From an uncultured Stenotrophomonas sp. (GTDB lineage: Bacteria > Pseudomonadota > Gammaproteobacteria > Xanthomonadales > Xanthomonadaceae), in contig NZ_CAJYVQ010000011.1 of assembly GCF_913778665.1 (NCBI RefSeq), positions 124,001 to 188,000 of the forward strand: DNA of 64,000 bases, read 5' to 3'. Under the pieces are notes generated by a model. That model was given only the letters and a program-made list of their open reading frames with translations. It was not told where the DNA came from and did not search any database. Shown in pieces: positions 24,601-34,149 of the stretch; position 1 is the first letter of the stretch, and each line of letters opens with the position of its first letter. The translations under genes and the position numbers were made by a program.

Positions 24601-26043
24601 TCAACGCACGCCGCCGCAGTTTTCCTCGCTCGCGGCTGAGGTAGCAGTGGCCGTTGTCCGTGACCGCTCAATCTCGCCACTGCAGTGCGATACGGACAGA
24701 CTGCGACGTTCCTTCATCCAGGCGTTCAGCATGGGCAGCGGCATCGGTCGCGCGAAGAAATAGCCCTGAAAATACTCGCACCCCAGTGAGATCAACAGGT
24801 CGCGTTGCTCCGCCGTCTCGACCCCTTCCGCCAGCGCGCTCATGCCCATGACCTCGGAGATCTCAACAATCTTGCCCAGCAGGCGTTGCGCACTCTCCTG
24901 GCTGGTGACCTCCTGCACGAACTGCCTGTCGATCTTCAGCTTGCGAATCGGCAATGTCCGCAGCGTGGACAGGGACGAGTAGCCCGTGCCGAAATCATCC
25001 AGCGCCCAGGTCACGCCCAGTGCCTGAAGGTCGAGCATGCGCTCGATCATCTCGGCCGTATCGGCGGAAAGTGCGGACTCGGTGAGTTCCAGCTCCAGCA
25101 AGGCTGGGTTGATTCCGCTTTGGTTGACCAGCTTGGCTACGGAGGGGACGAACGCCTCACTCAGGAGTTGAATCGGGCTGATGTTTACGGCCACCCGCAT
25201 GCCGCGCGTATGGAGCTGCCCGGACCATCCCGCGAGCAGCTCGCAGGCCTGTCGAAGCACCTCCAGCCCTATCTCGTCGATCAACGCGCTTTCTTCGGCC
25301 AGCGGAATGAATGCGTCCGGCGACAACATGCCCCCCGACGGATGCCGCCAGCGAACCAGTGCTTCAACACCGATCACACCGGACTGGACATGCACCTGAG
25401 GTTGGTAGTGGACTTCAATCTCGCCGTTGCGCACTGCGCGGCCGAGCTCACGCTCCAGGCGCAGGCGCTTGCCGATATCCAGGCGGTAGATGCCGAAGAT
25501 CGCCGCTAGAAGAACCATCGAGATCGCTGTATTGAAGCGTGCGCCCCAGTGGCGAACCTCCACTGGCGGTGAGATGCCTGGCGCAATTCGATCGAGTGTT
25601 CCAAGGGCGAACGCCGCAAACACTGCCAGGCAAAGCAAGGGGAACACCTGGGAGCCATAGCGTTCGCGCGCTTCGAATGTGAAAGCAGCGCCAGCGGCCA
25701 ATGGCAGAAGGAACAGGTGAACCGAACGTGGCACCCCTGCGATGGGCGCATCAATGGCCGCGATCGCACAGACAGCTGCCAGCACTCCATGGGCGACGAT
25801 CAGGATCGACGCACCGTCACTGCGCTTGCTTCGGAGGAGCGCGAGGATGCCAACGGCAATCAAGCCGACAAATACAATGGATAGTTCGGCCCGGCCGAAG
25901 TACAGGTAACAGGATGTCCAGGCCAAGCCCAGGCAGATGCAGGAGATGCCCGCGAGCGAAAGTATGGCGGACACCTTCTCGCGGCGAGCAGCGCCTCTGA
26001 ATTTCAGAGCGCCACGCCCGGTGTCTACCGCGCGATCCGTCAT
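24601..26043 (-). CDS. membrane-bound EAL-domain c-di-GMP phosphodiesterase
   Basis: 480 residues from ATG 26043, chosen for the AGAGGAGG 8 nt upstream. About six transmembrane helices occupy residues 25-190. The EAL domain follows: EALVRW, NISPIQLL, ELTES, DDFGTGYSS, KIDRQFV, AEGVET and QGYFFARP. All metal- and substrate-binding residues appear intact, so it should hydrolyse c-di-GMP to pGpG. No GGDEF domain is present. It probably adjusts motility or biofilm in response to a membrane signal. Confidence 0.92.
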   Translation of the reverse strand: MTDRAVDTGRGALKFRGAARREKVSAILSLAGISCICLGLAWTSCYLYFGRAELSIVFVGLIAVGILALLRSKRSDGASILIVAHGVLAAVCAIAAIDAPIAGVPRSVHLFLLPLAAGAAFTFEARERYGSQVFPLLCLAVFAAFALGTLDRIAPGISPPVEVRHWGARFNTAISMVLLAAIFGIYRLDIGKRLRLERELGRAVRNGEIEVHYQPQVHVQSGVIGVEALVRWRHPSGGMLSPDAFIPLAEESALIDEIGLEVLRQACELLAGWSGQLHTRGMRVAVNISPIQLLSEAFVPSVAKLVNQSGINPALLELELTESALSADTAEMIERMLDLQALGVTWALDDFGTGYSSLSTLRTLPIRKLKIDRQFVQEVTSQESAQRLLGKIVEISEVMGMSALAEGVETAEQRDLLISLGCEYFQGYFFARPMPLPMLNAWMKERRSLSVSHCSGEIERSRTTATATSAASEENCGGVR

Positions 26044-26107
26044 CACCAGAGCCTCCTCTGACTGCCGTTCCACTACCCTGAATCCGCCCAGGCCCGGCAA
26101 TGGCAGT

Positions 26108-26380
26108 TCAGCCATTGGAAAGCGTCACGCGCTGGAGCGAGGTGGCATGCCTGAGAATATCAAAGCAACGCTGGACACCCAAACGCCGGTTTTTTGGCGC
26201 GCAGCGTGTCGTGGTTGAAGGGCAGGCGTTGCGGTGCGCATCGCAACGCCCCAATGCGTGTGCCAGTACCACCGACAGGCCCGCACTCATGAATTTCCTT
26301 GCCAACGACGGAGCTGCGGGCTGCGCGTAGAACTGGCGATACTTGTCGAACAGCATCGCGACCTGCTCGAGATCCTCCAC
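26108..26380 (-). pseudogene. remnant of a paralogue of the 4486 membrane protein
   Basis: From ATG 26380 the minus strand reads FDKYRQFYAQP and FMSAGLSVVLAHAL, like the membrane protein at 4486 (LILSVVLAHAL). Just after, another frame contains QRLPFNHDTLRAKKPAFGCP, matching QRLPINRDTLR of that protein. About 60 residues between the two segments are missing and the frame is shifted. The rest of the 26116-26490 gap holds nothing recognised. Confidence 0.55.
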
Positions 26381-26490
26381 TCGCCAATCGCACGCGTGTC
26401 CTCACTTTCTCAGTTCCGGCTTCGTGCGGAACAGGGATTCCCTTGGAGGGGGCTCCGCGGTGGAGTCCGTCACACGCGGTCAGAGCCGGG

Positions 26491-26904
26491 TCATTTGCCT
26501 GGAGGACAGGGAAATGCCACCCGCAGCCCTTCGACAACCAGGGAAAACGCATCCTGCTGTTGTACTCGCTCGCGGGGTAGCTGCCGGAGGTGGGAAGAAA
26601 CACGATCGACCAGCTCATGCGGAAGAATCCTGCCCTGTCCGCACCATTGCCCGCCGCTGGCATCGGCAACGCCTTGGATGTAGGCGCTGGCGCGTGCGCT
26701 GGAAAGGCTCCGGCACTGTTCGTCGTCGCAGAATCCGTCAGTGCCTTTTCCTTGCAGGAGGGTGATGAGCTCCGCGCCGCTGACAAGCCAAGTGCGTCCC
26801 GAATGCGTTGTTCCGGCCAGGACGGATCCAGCCAGGGCGCAGAGCCCCAGGGCAACGAGTTGACGCATTCGACGGCGCGTGTGGGAAGCGGGATGTCCTC
26901 TCAT
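26491..26904 (-). CDS. Rap1a/Tai-family immunity protein
   Basis: 137 residues (125 if the second Met at 26868 is used) with a signal peptide RQLVALGLCALAGSVLAG. The conserved pattern of periplasmic Rap1a/Tai immunity proteins is present: ISGAELITLLQ-like start, paired cysteines, ASAYIQGVADASGGQWC, ILPHELVDRVSSHLRQLP and a terminal FPC. Known members neutralise type VI secretion amidase effectors in the periplasm. No T6SS effector or apparatus gene is in the window, so this is an orphan immunity gene or has another role. It follows the 26950 gene by 45 bp. Confidence 0.8.
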   Translation of the reverse strand: MRGHPASHTRRRMRQLVALGLCALAGSVLAGTTHSGRTWLVSGAELITLLQGKGTDGFCDDEQCRSLSSARASAYIQGVADASGGQWCGQGRILPHELVDRVSSHLRQLPRERVQQQDAFSLVVEGLRVAFPCPPGK

Positions 26905-26949
26905 GCTGCGGTCCTGGCTGTCGTTCGTCTGGATTCCACGCGGCGTCGG

Positions 26950-27579
26950 TCAGAGCCGATCAAGCTGGTTGCGCGGATGAAAGTCCGGGTCGTCCTTGCC
27001 TTCCAACATGGCCTCCACCAATGCCTCGAAGGACTCGGTGGCGATATCCAGGTCTGTAGAAGACATGAATCCGGATTTCCCCGGGCCGGCCAGAGCAATC
27101 GCAGCAACCGTCTCCCGCTCACCTTCCTCGGCCCAGAGATAGTCGTGGATCAGTGCCACACCCCGGTCGCCCGGCTTCAGGAAGTCGGCGGCGCCTCGTG
27201 CCACCGCAAGAAACGCGATGAGATCGTAGAGGCTCTCCGAATACGCCAGCGATCCTGCGACGAAGTGCCTACCGGTGCGATCATGGGCGGCAATCTGGAT
27301 GTTCTCGGCCTGAGCAGAGGCAAGAAAGGCCTGCAATGCGGCGCGATTGTCGGGAAAGCGCGCCAACAGCGCTTGGCAATCCGCCATCAGGTGATCCAAC
27401 TGCTGGTCGCTTGAAGATGCAAGGTGCCGGCCGTTGGCCATGCGCCACTGCCCGGAAATGCATCGCCAGTCGGACCAGCGGGATGCTGGAGGCACGGGCG
27501 CCGCCAGCCATCTGGAAAGTTCCTGTTGGGATATCTGCAGGCGGAGCAACGCTGAATAGGGCTCTGACAAGGCCGTCAT
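26950..27579 (-). CDS. hypothetical protein, partner of the Tai-like gene
   Basis: 209 residues from MTALSEPYSALL; no good ribosome-binding site was found, so the start is uncertain. Segments such as DYLWAEEGERETVAAIALAG, AYSESLYDLIAFLAVARGA and SFEALVEAMLEGKDDPDFHP suggest a soluble, acidic alpha/beta protein. I do not recognise the family; acidic immunity-type proteins are a possibility given the neighbour. Confidence 0.6.
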   Translation of the reverse strand: MTALSEPYSALLRLQISQQELSRWLAAPVPPASRWSDWRCISGQWRMANGRHLASSSDQQLDHLMADCQALLARFPDNRAALQAFLASAQAENIQIAAHDRTGRHFVAGSLAYSESLYDLIAFLAVARGAADFLKPGDRGVALIHDYLWAEEGERETVAAIALAGPGKSGFMSSTDLDIATESFEALVEAMLEGKDDPDFHPRNQLDRL

Positions 27580-27674
27580 CCACTGTGTCTGTGTACAGAT
27601 GGCTTGTAGCAGACAACGCATGACCCGCCAACACCTTGGTGGCAGCTTCATGGACTGCCGCAGGCGGGCACGAA

Positions 27675-28658
27675 CTATCGCGCAGCCGTTGACCCTCTCA
27701 CCACGCACTTTCCCGTCATTACCAGTCTGCGCACGGGCAGCTCCGGCGTGCGCAGGCGTTCCAGCAACAACGACATCGCAGCTCGCCCCATCTCTTCAAC
27801 GGGCTGCTCGACCACGGTAATGCCGGGTTCGACCAGTTCGGTCCAGCGCTCGTTGTCGAAACCTGCCAGCGCCAACTCGTCGGAAATTGCGAGACCGGCA
27901 CTGCGGGCCGCCTTCAATGCGCCCATGAGCAGCAGGCTGTTGCTGGTAACCAGGGCCTCGGGCCGCGATGGACCGCCCAGCCACTGCCCGACCGTTGCGA
28001 TGGCGGCTTCGGCGGTGGGCTCGACCTCGCGGTAGTCCGGCTCCAATCCATGGCTGCGCATCGCAGCAAGATAGCCGTCGCGTCGCTCGGCCGCCGTGGT
28101 GCTGGTGCTGCCGAACAACCCTCCAATTCGGCGATAACCTCGCTCGATGAGGTGCTCGACCAGCCCACCCATCGCCGCAGGATTGTCGAGTACCACGCTG
28201 TCGATCGATCCGCTGGGGGCGGCGCGGTCCACCAGTACCGTCGGGAAGTCCAGTGCAAGCCGCTCCAGCCGGCCGACCGTGGTACGGGTGGGTGCGAAGA
28301 TCAGGCCGCTGATGCGCTCTTCGTGCATCAATCGCAGATACAACGCCTCGCGTTCGGGGTCTTCGTCGGTGTTGCAGAGCGTGACGCGCAGGCCTTCGCG
28401 ATAGGCGACCTCCTCCACTGCGCGGATCAGCGCAGTGAAGAAGGGGTTGCGGATGTCTGCCACGATCAGCCCGATGATGCCGGTATGCCGGGAGCGCAGG
28501 CGCCTGGCCTGCAGGTTGGGCCGATAGCCGGTCTGGCGGATTGCCGCCTCGACCCGTTCGCGCACCTCCCCGCTGACCGCCCCCCCTCCGAGCACCCGAG
28601 ACACCGTGGATTTGGACACCCCCGCCACGCGGGCGACGTCGTTGATACTGATGCTCAT
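27675..28658 (-). CDS. fruR: LacI-family fructose operon repressor
   Basis: 327 residues. The N-terminal LacI helix-turn-helix reads ISINDVARVAGVSKSTVSRV, with the hinge NLQARRLRSRHTG, then a periplasmic-binding-protein-like effector domain (RNPFFTALIRAVEEV, EERISGLIFAP). It is divergent from fruB, and palindromes with GGAACGTTCC cores lie between them. By analogy with Xanthomonas and enteric FruR/Cra, fructose 1-phosphate should release it. Confidence 0.92.
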   Translation of the reverse strand: MSISINDVARVAGVSKSTVSRVLGGGAVSGEVRERVEAAIRQTGYRPNLQARRLRSRHTGIIGLIVADIRNPFFTALIRAVEEVAYREGLRVTLCNTDEDPEREALYLRLMHEERISGLIFAPTRTTVGRLERLALDFPTVLVDRAAPSGSIDSVVLDNPAAMGGLVEHLIERGYRRIGGLFGSTSTTAAERRDGYLAAMRSHGLEPDYREVEPTAEAAIATVGQWLGGPSRPEALVTSNSLLLMGALKAARSAGLAISDELALAGFDNERWTELVEPGITVVEQPVEEMGRAAMSLLLERLRTPELPVRRLVMTGKCVVRGSTAAR

Positions 28659-28659
28659 T

Positions 28660-28671
28660 GGAAACGTTCCC
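28660..28671. promoter_or_regulatory. FruR operator at the fruR start
   Basis: GGAAACGTTCCC, a near-palindrome with one mismatch, lies 1 bp from the fruR ATG, placing it for autorepression. The AACGTT core matches the second site at 28768. Confidence 0.65.
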
Positions 28672-28767
28672 GGGTACTTGCTCTATTCAGGGTCAAATGG
28701 CCGCTCGTGACAATGCTAACGCCAAAGCACTATTGGCTTTTTGTGCAGTGCACATTGAAATGACGAC

Positions 28768-28781
28768 TGGGAACGTTCCCA
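28768..28781. promoter_or_regulatory. FruR operator upstream of fruB
   Basis: TGGGAACGTTCCCA is a perfect 14-bp palindrome 33 bp upstream of the fruB start. Such symmetric sites are typical of LacI-family repressors; the pair 108 bp apart would permit looping. Confidence 0.75.
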
Positions 28782-28814
28782 ATACGCCCCAGCCCACCCC
28801 TCCCGGAGCCCGCC

Positions 28815-31325
28815 TTGCAGCCCCTGCCCTCCTTCTCCCCCGTCAGCCGGGAACTGATCCGCCTGAACGCCCATGCGCAGGACAAGGCGGACGCCATCGC
28901 CCAAGCAGCGCAACTGCTGGTTGCCGCCGGATGCGTCAGGCCGGGTTACGAGGCCAGCATGGAGCGTCGCGAAGCCGTGGCCAACACCTTCCTCGGCCAC
29001 GGCGTGGCCATCCCGCATGGGCTCAGCGAGGACCGCCATCTGGTGCGCCGCGATGGCATCGCGGTGCTGCAGTTTCCGGATGGCGTGGAATGGAATCCGG
29101 GCCAGGTCACCCGCCTGGTGGTCGGCATCGCCGCCCAGTCCGATACCCACATCACGCTGCTGCGGCGGTTGACCCGGCTGATCCAGGATGACGCCACCCT
29201 GCAGCGCTTGTTCTCAACCGCCGATGCGGGCGACATCGTCACCGCCCTGGCCAGCGATGTCGCGACCACGACGACCGATGCGCCAGTGACTGATCTGGCC
29301 GAGCACTTCGACTGGACCATCGCCTACCCCAGCGGGCTGCACGCGCGCCCAGCCACGCGCTGGGCCGAGACGGCGCGCAGCTTTGCGGCCCGCGCACAGG
29401 TGCGGGCGGGCGATCAGGCAGCGGATGCAAAGAGCCTGGTTGCGCTGCTGCAACTCGGGCTACGCCAAGGTGATGCGGTCAGCGTGTCTGCCGAGGGCGC
29501 CGACGCCCCCGCGCTGTTGGCCGCGTTGCGCAAGGTCATGGAGGGGCTGGTAGCCCAGGAAAAGGCCGACGCCGAGCGTGCGGCGCAACGCAGGGCCGCG
29601 CCGGTCGCGGGCTGGAATCCGCCTGAAGCCCAGGCGGCGATCATCGGCATCGGCGCCAGCCCGGGGCTGGCCATCGGCCCGGTGCATGTGCTGGCCAGCA
29701 CGCATGCCGACATTGCCGACCACCCCGCCCCGCTCGGCGAAGGGGGTGCCCGCCTGCAGGAAGCACTCGGTCGCACCCGCCAGCAGTTGGCGGCGCTGCA
29801 CGACGACACACAGCGCCGCCTCGGCGCCTCGGATGCAGCGATTTTCAAGGCACAGGCTGCGCTGCTCGACGATACCGACCTGATTACCCGCACCTGCCAG
29901 CTGATGGTTGAAGGCCATGGCGTTGCGTGGTCATGGCATCAGGCCATCGAGCAGATCGCCTCCGGACTGGCGGCGCTGGGCAACCCGGTATTGGCCGGGC
30001 GTGCGGCCGACCTGCGTGACGTGGGCCGGCGCGTACTGGCTCAGCTTGATCCTTCCGCTGCCGGCGGTGGGCTTGCAGACCTTCCCGCGCAACCGTGCAT
30101 CCTGCTCGCGGCTGACCTGTCACCATCAGACACGGCCAACCTCGACACCGACCGGGTGCTCGGCCTCGCCACCGCGCAGGGCGGACCGACTTCGCACACC
30201 GCGATTCTTTCGCGCACACTCGGGCTGCCGGCGCTGGTCGCTGCCGGCCCGGACCTGCTGGCGATCAGCGCGGGCCGAGAGGCGATCATCGACGGCGGTA
30301 GCGGCCGGCTCTATCTATCCCCCTCCGAGGCCGATCTCGCCTCGGCGCGCGCGTGGATCGACGAACAGCGGCAGATCCGCGAGCGCGAAGCGGCGCAGCG
30401 CGCGCAACCGGCACAGACTCCTGACGGCCACCGCATCGACATCGGCGCCAACGTCAACCTGCCTGACCAGGTGCCCATGGCATTGGAACAGGGTGCGGAG
30501 GGTGTCGGCCTGATGCGTACCGAGTTCCTGTTCCTCGAACGTGGCAGCACGCCCAGCGAGGATGAGCAGCACGCCACCTACCTGGCCATGGCCAAGGCGC
30601 TCGACGGTCGGCCGCTGATCGTGCGCGCGCTCGATATCGGCGGCGACAAGCAGGTGGCACACCTGGAGTTGCCGCGCGAGGAGAACCCCTTCCTCGGCGT
30701 GCGCGGCGCGCGCCTGCTGCTGCGCCGCCCCGATCTGTTGGAGCCGCAACTACGTGCGCTGTATCGCGCTGCCAAAGACGGTGCCCGGCTGTCCATCATG
30801 TTCCCGATGATCACCTCGGTAGCGGAGCTGATCGCCCTGCGCGCGATTTGTGAGCGATTGCGCATTGAGCTCGACGCGCCCGAGGTGCCGATCGGCATCA
30901 TGATCGAAGTGCCAGCCGCAGCTGCCCAGAGCGATGTGCTGGCCCGCTACGCCGACTTTTTCTCGATTGGCACCAACGACCTGACCCAGTACGTGCTGGC
31001 CATTGACCGCCAGAACCCGGAGCTTGCCGCCGAAGCCGACAGCCTGCATCCGGCCGTGCTGCGCGCGATCCGCGCCACGGTGGAGGGCGCTCGCCTGCAT
31101 GGCCGCTGGGTCGGTGTCTGCGGCGGTCTGGCCGGCGATCCGTTCGGCGCAGTGCTGTTGGCCGGTCTCGGTGTGGACGAACTGTCGATGACCCCCAACG
31201 ACATCCCAGCCGTGAAGGCGCGGCTGCGTGGCAACACGCTGGAGGAGCTGCAGACGCTGGCCAGCACCGCGCTGGACTGCGAAACCGCCGAGCAGGTGCG
31301 CGCCCTCGACGGAGCACGCGCATGA
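28815..31325 (+). CDS. fruB: fructose PTS multiphosphoryl transfer protein (EIIA-HPr-EI)
   Basis: 836 residues with three fused modules. EIIA-Fru has phospho-His68 (GVAIPHG); HPr has His176 (YPSGLHARPA) and the regulatory-Ser region DAKSLVALL; Enzyme I has phospho-His461 (GGPTSHTAIL), the PEP-binding MRTEFLFLERG and the C-terminal GVCGGLAGDPFG. It passes phosphate from PEP to FruA. The start appears to be TTG (28815), with GGAG 6 nt upstream; no suitable ATG lies before the EIIA domain. It overlaps fruK by ATGA. Confidence 0.95.
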   Translation: MQPLPSFSPVSRELIRLNAHAQDKADAIAQAAQLLVAAGCVRPGYEASMERREAVANTFLGHGVAIPHGLSEDRHLVRRDGIAVLQFPDGVEWNPGQVTRLVVGIAAQSDTHITLLRRLTRLIQDDATLQRLFSTADAGDIVTALASDVATTTTDAPVTDLAEHFDWTIAYPSGLHARPATRWAETARSFAARAQVRAGDQAADAKSLVALLQLGLRQGDAVSVSAEGADAPALLAALRKVMEGLVAQEKADAERAAQRRAAPVAGWNPPEAQAAIIGIGASPGLAIGPVHVLASTHADIADHPAPLGEGGARLQEALGRTRQQLAALHDDTQRRLGASDAAIFKAQAALLDDTDLITRTCQLMVEGHGVAWSWHQAIEQIASGLAALGNPVLAGRAADLRDVGRRVLAQLDPSAAGGGLADLPAQPCILLAADLSPSDTANLDTDRVLGLATAQGGPTSHTAILSRTLGLPALVAAGPDLLAISAGREAIIDGGSGRLYLSPSEADLASARAWIDEQRQIREREAAQRAQPAQTPDGHRIDIGANVNLPDQVPMALEQGAEGVGLMRTEFLFLERGSTPSEDEQHATYLAMAKALDGRPLIVRALDIGGDKQVAHLELPREENPFLGVRGARLLLRRPDLLEPQLRALYRAAKDGARLSIMFPMITSVAELIALRAICERLRIELDAPEVPIGIMIEVPAAAAQSDVLARYADFFSIGTNDLTQYVLAIDRQNPELAAEADSLHPAVLRAIRATVEGARLHGRWVGVCGGLAGDPFGAVLLAGLGVDELSMTPNDIPAVKARLRGNTLEELQTLASTALDCETAEQVRALDGARA

Positions 31326-32278
31326 GGCCCCACGCCATCACCGTGACCCTGAACCCGGCCATCGACCAGACCGTGCGGCTGGCGCAGCTGCAGCCGGGCC
31401 ATGTGCACCGCGCCCGTAGCACCCGCGATGACGCCGGCGGCAAGGGCGTCAACGTGGCTGCCTGCCTCGCCGACTGGGGTGTACCTACCACGGCGCTGGG
31501 CGTGCTCGGCGAAGACAACGACCGCGTGTTCGGCGCACTGTTCTCTGAACGTGGCATCGCCGACCGCTGCCTGCGCAGGCCGGGCCGCACCCGCACCAAC
31601 ATCAAGCTGGTCGAAGAGGCCATCGGCGAGACCACCGACATCAACCTGCCCGGCCTGTCGCTGTGTCAGGCCGATCTGGATGCAGTGTCGCGCCAGCTCG
31701 CCGCCGTGCTGCAGCCGGGGCGGCCGGTCGTGCTGTCCGGCAGCCTGCCCTCCGGCCTGCCAGCCGATGCGTGGGCGCGATTGCAGGCACAGGCCGCCGA
31801 AGGAGGTGCGCGGGTGTTGCTGGACACCAGCGGAGACGCGCTTGCCGCCGCCCTGAGTGACGCACGGGTGGCACTGCCCCACGCGGTCAAGCCCAATCGC
31901 CACGAGCTGGAGGCCTGGGCCGGCACGCCGCTGCGGGATCGAAACGCCCTTCGGGCGGCGGGCGTGGCTCTGATTGAGCGCGGGGTCGCTCTGGTGGTGA
32001 TTTCGATGGGCACCGACGGTGCGCTGTTCATTGATGGCAGCGACGCGCTGGTCGCGCGCCCCGTGCGCCTGTCGCAGGGCAGCACGGTAGGTGCAGGTGA
32101 CGCGATGGTCGCCGGCATTGCTGCTGCTTGGCTCGAGCCCTCCCTTGACCTGGCCGGTTGCGCACGACTGGCGACGGCGTTCTCGATGAGCCGACTGGCA
32201 AGTGGCGATGCGCGACGACTGGACCCGGCACAGGTACGCGAGTGGTCCGGCGAGGTACTGATCGAGCGGTTGGATTGA
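31322..32278 (+). CDS. fruK: 1-phosphofructokinase
   Basis: 318 residues, PfkB family. The N-terminal [11 protein letters not shown], the GGKGVNVA substrate loop and the catalytic GAGDAMVAG with its Asp base are present. It phosphorylates fructose 1-phosphate, made by FruA, to fructose 1,6-bisphosphate. Translationally coupled to fruB. Confidence 0.95.
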   Translation: MRPHAITVTLNPAIDQTVRLAQLQPGHVHRARSTRDDAGGKGVNVAACLADWGVPTTALGVLGEDNDRVFGALFSERGIADRCLRRPGRTRTNIKLVEEAIGETTDINLPGLSLCQADLDAVSRQLAAVLQPGRPVVLSGSLPSGLPADAWARLQAQAAEGGARVLLDTSGDALAAALSDARVALPHAVKPNRHELEAWAGTPLRDRNALRAAGVALIERGVALVVISMGTDGALFIDGSDALVARPVRLSQGSTVGAGDAMVAGIAAAWLEPSLDLAGCARLATAFSMSRLASGDARRLDPAQVREWSGEVLIERLD

Positions 32279-32363
32279 AACCCCTGCAGGGGGAGTGGCG
32301 ACTGGCCTCAGGCTACGCATGGCCCTCCTGCAAGGACGAACCCGAAGAACTCCAGGAGTTTCC

Positions 32364-34067
32364 ATGCATGCTTCCACCGTAGTCATCGCCGCAGGCGAAC
32401 GCAGCATCGAGGCGGTTCTAGCCGCTGAAGCGCTGCGCCGTGCTGCCCGCCATCGCGGGCTCGAGCTGATGATCGAAATCCGCAGTGACCAGGGCGTGAC
32501 CGGCGCACTACCCGCTGCACATGCCGCTGCGGCGACGCAGCTGCTGCTGGTCGGCGACGGCGAGGCGGCCACCTCCCGCTTCGGCAACGCACGGATCGTG
32601 CGCGCCAGCCTCGGCGAAGTGCTGGACGATGCACTCGCCGCACTGGCGCCGCTGGCGGTCGCTGCCACCTCCGTTTCCACTGCGGACGCCGGCAAGCGCA
32701 TCGTCGCCGTCACTTCCTGCCCGACCGGCATTGCGCACACCTTCATGGCCGCCGAAGGCCTGCAGCAGGCGGCCAAGGCATTGGGCCACGACATCCGGGT
32801 TGAAACCCAGGGCTCGGTTGGCGCACAGGACGCATTGAGCGATGAGGAAATTTCGTCCGCCGACCTGGTGCTGATTGCCGCCGACCGCGAGGTCGATCTG
32901 TCGCGCTTTTCAGGCAAGCGGCTGTTCAAGAGTGGCACCAAGCCAGCGATCAACGATGGCCAGAACCTGATCCGCAAGGCGTTGGCCGAGGCCGCAGTGC
33001 AGGCCGGTACGGCGGCATCAGGCCGTACGACCGAGAAGAGCAAAGCGACCGGCCCCTACAAGCACCTGATGACCGGCGTATCGTTCATGCTGCCGTTCGT
33101 CACCGCCGGCGGCCTGTTGATTGCGCTGGCGTTCGCGCTCGGCGGCATCTACGCCTTCGACGATGCACACAAGGGAACGCTGGCCTGGTCGCTGTTCCAG
33201 ATCGGCGCCAAGTCCGGATTCATGTTGATGGTGCCTGCACTGGCTGGCTACATTGCCTATTCCATCGCCGACCGTCCCGGCATCGCGCCCGGCATGATCG
33301 GCGGACTGGTAGCGGTCAACATGGACGCAGGCTTCATCGGCGGCATCCTGGCCGGCTTCATCTCTGGCTATGGCGTGTACTGGATCAACCGCGGACTACG
33401 CCTTCCCCGCAGCCTGGAAGGCCTCAAGCCTGTACTGATCCTGCCGGTGCTGGGCACATTGTTGGTCGGCCTGTTGATGATGTACGTGATCGGCACGCCA
33501 GTTGCCGGGCTGCTGGCCTGGCTGACCGACTGGCTGCGCGGCATGCAGGGCAGCAGCGCGATTCTGCTCGGCCTGCTGCTGGGCGGAATGATGGCAGTGG
33601 ACATGGGGGGGCCGGTCAACAAGGCGTCCTATGCGTTCTCCACTGCCCTGATTTCCAGCCAGGTGTACACGCCGATGGCAGCGACGATGATCGGTGGCAT
33701 GACGCCGCCACTGGGTATTGCGCTTGCGACATGGTTGTTCAGCAATCGCTTCACTGCCGAGGAGCGTGGCACTGCCGGTGCTGCCGGCGTACTCGGCCTC
33801 AGTTTCGTGACCGAGGGTGCAATCCCGTACGCCGCACGCGATCCGCTGCGCACGATTCCGGCGCTGGTCCTTGGCTCTGCCGTGGCCGGTGCGATCTCGA
33901 TGGCCGCGGGGGTCGAGTTGAAGGTGCCGCACGGCGGTGTGTTCGTGCTGCCGATCCCGAACGCGGTCACCCATCTGGCCGTGTATCTGCTTGCGCTGCT
34001 GGCCGGCGTGGCCGTCACTGCGGTCGCACTGCGCGTCCTCAAGAAGCCGGTCACCACGCCGGCCTGA
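32364..34067 (+). CDS. fruA: fructose PTS transporter EIIBC
   Basis: 567 residues. A degenerate EIIB-like module (1-100) precedes the active EIIB with phospho-Cys119 ([16 protein letters not shown]). EIIC follows, with about nine membrane helices and the [11 protein letters not shown] and [11 protein letters not shown] signatures. It imports fructose as fructose 1-phosphate. AGGAG precedes the ATG; the gap to fruK is 85 bp. Confidence 0.95.
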   Translation: MHASTVVIAAGERSIEAVLAAEALRRAARHRGLELMIEIRSDQGVTGALPAAHAAAATQLLLVGDGEAATSRFGNARIVRASLGEVLDDALAALAPLAVAATSVSTADAGKRIVAVTSCPTGIAHTFMAAEGLQQAAKALGHDIRVETQGSVGAQDALSDEEISSADLVLIAADREVDLSRFSGKRLFKSGTKPAINDGQNLIRKALAEAAVQAGTAASGRTTEKSKATGPYKHLMTGVSFMLPFVTAGGLLIALAFALGGIYAFDDAHKGTLAWSLFQIGAKSGFMLMVPALAGYIAYSIADRPGIAPGMIGGLVAVNMDAGFIGGILAGFISGYGVYWINRGLRLPRSLEGLKPVLILPVLGTLLVGLLMMYVIGTPVAGLLAWLTDWLRGMQGSSAILLGLLLGGMMAVDMGGPVNKASYAFSTALISSQVYTPMAATMIGGMTPPLGIALATWLFSNRFTAEERGTAGAAGVLGLSFVTEGAIPYAARDPLRTIPALVLGSAVAGAISMAAGVELKVPHGGVFVLPIPNAVTHLAVYLLALLAGVAVTAVALRVLKKPVTTPA

Positions 34068-34149
34068 TCTTTCCCTTATTCACGATCATCGCGCCGCCCC
34101 TGTGCATCAGGGGGCCAGCGACAGATGTCCTGCACACGGAGCCTCGCCC

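Noticed and set aside
30947-33043. Nearly 700-codon open frame on the minus strand across fruB, fruK and fruA
   Set aside because: A shadow caused by high GC. The translation is Arg/Ser/Ala-rich and the plus-strand genes are certain.
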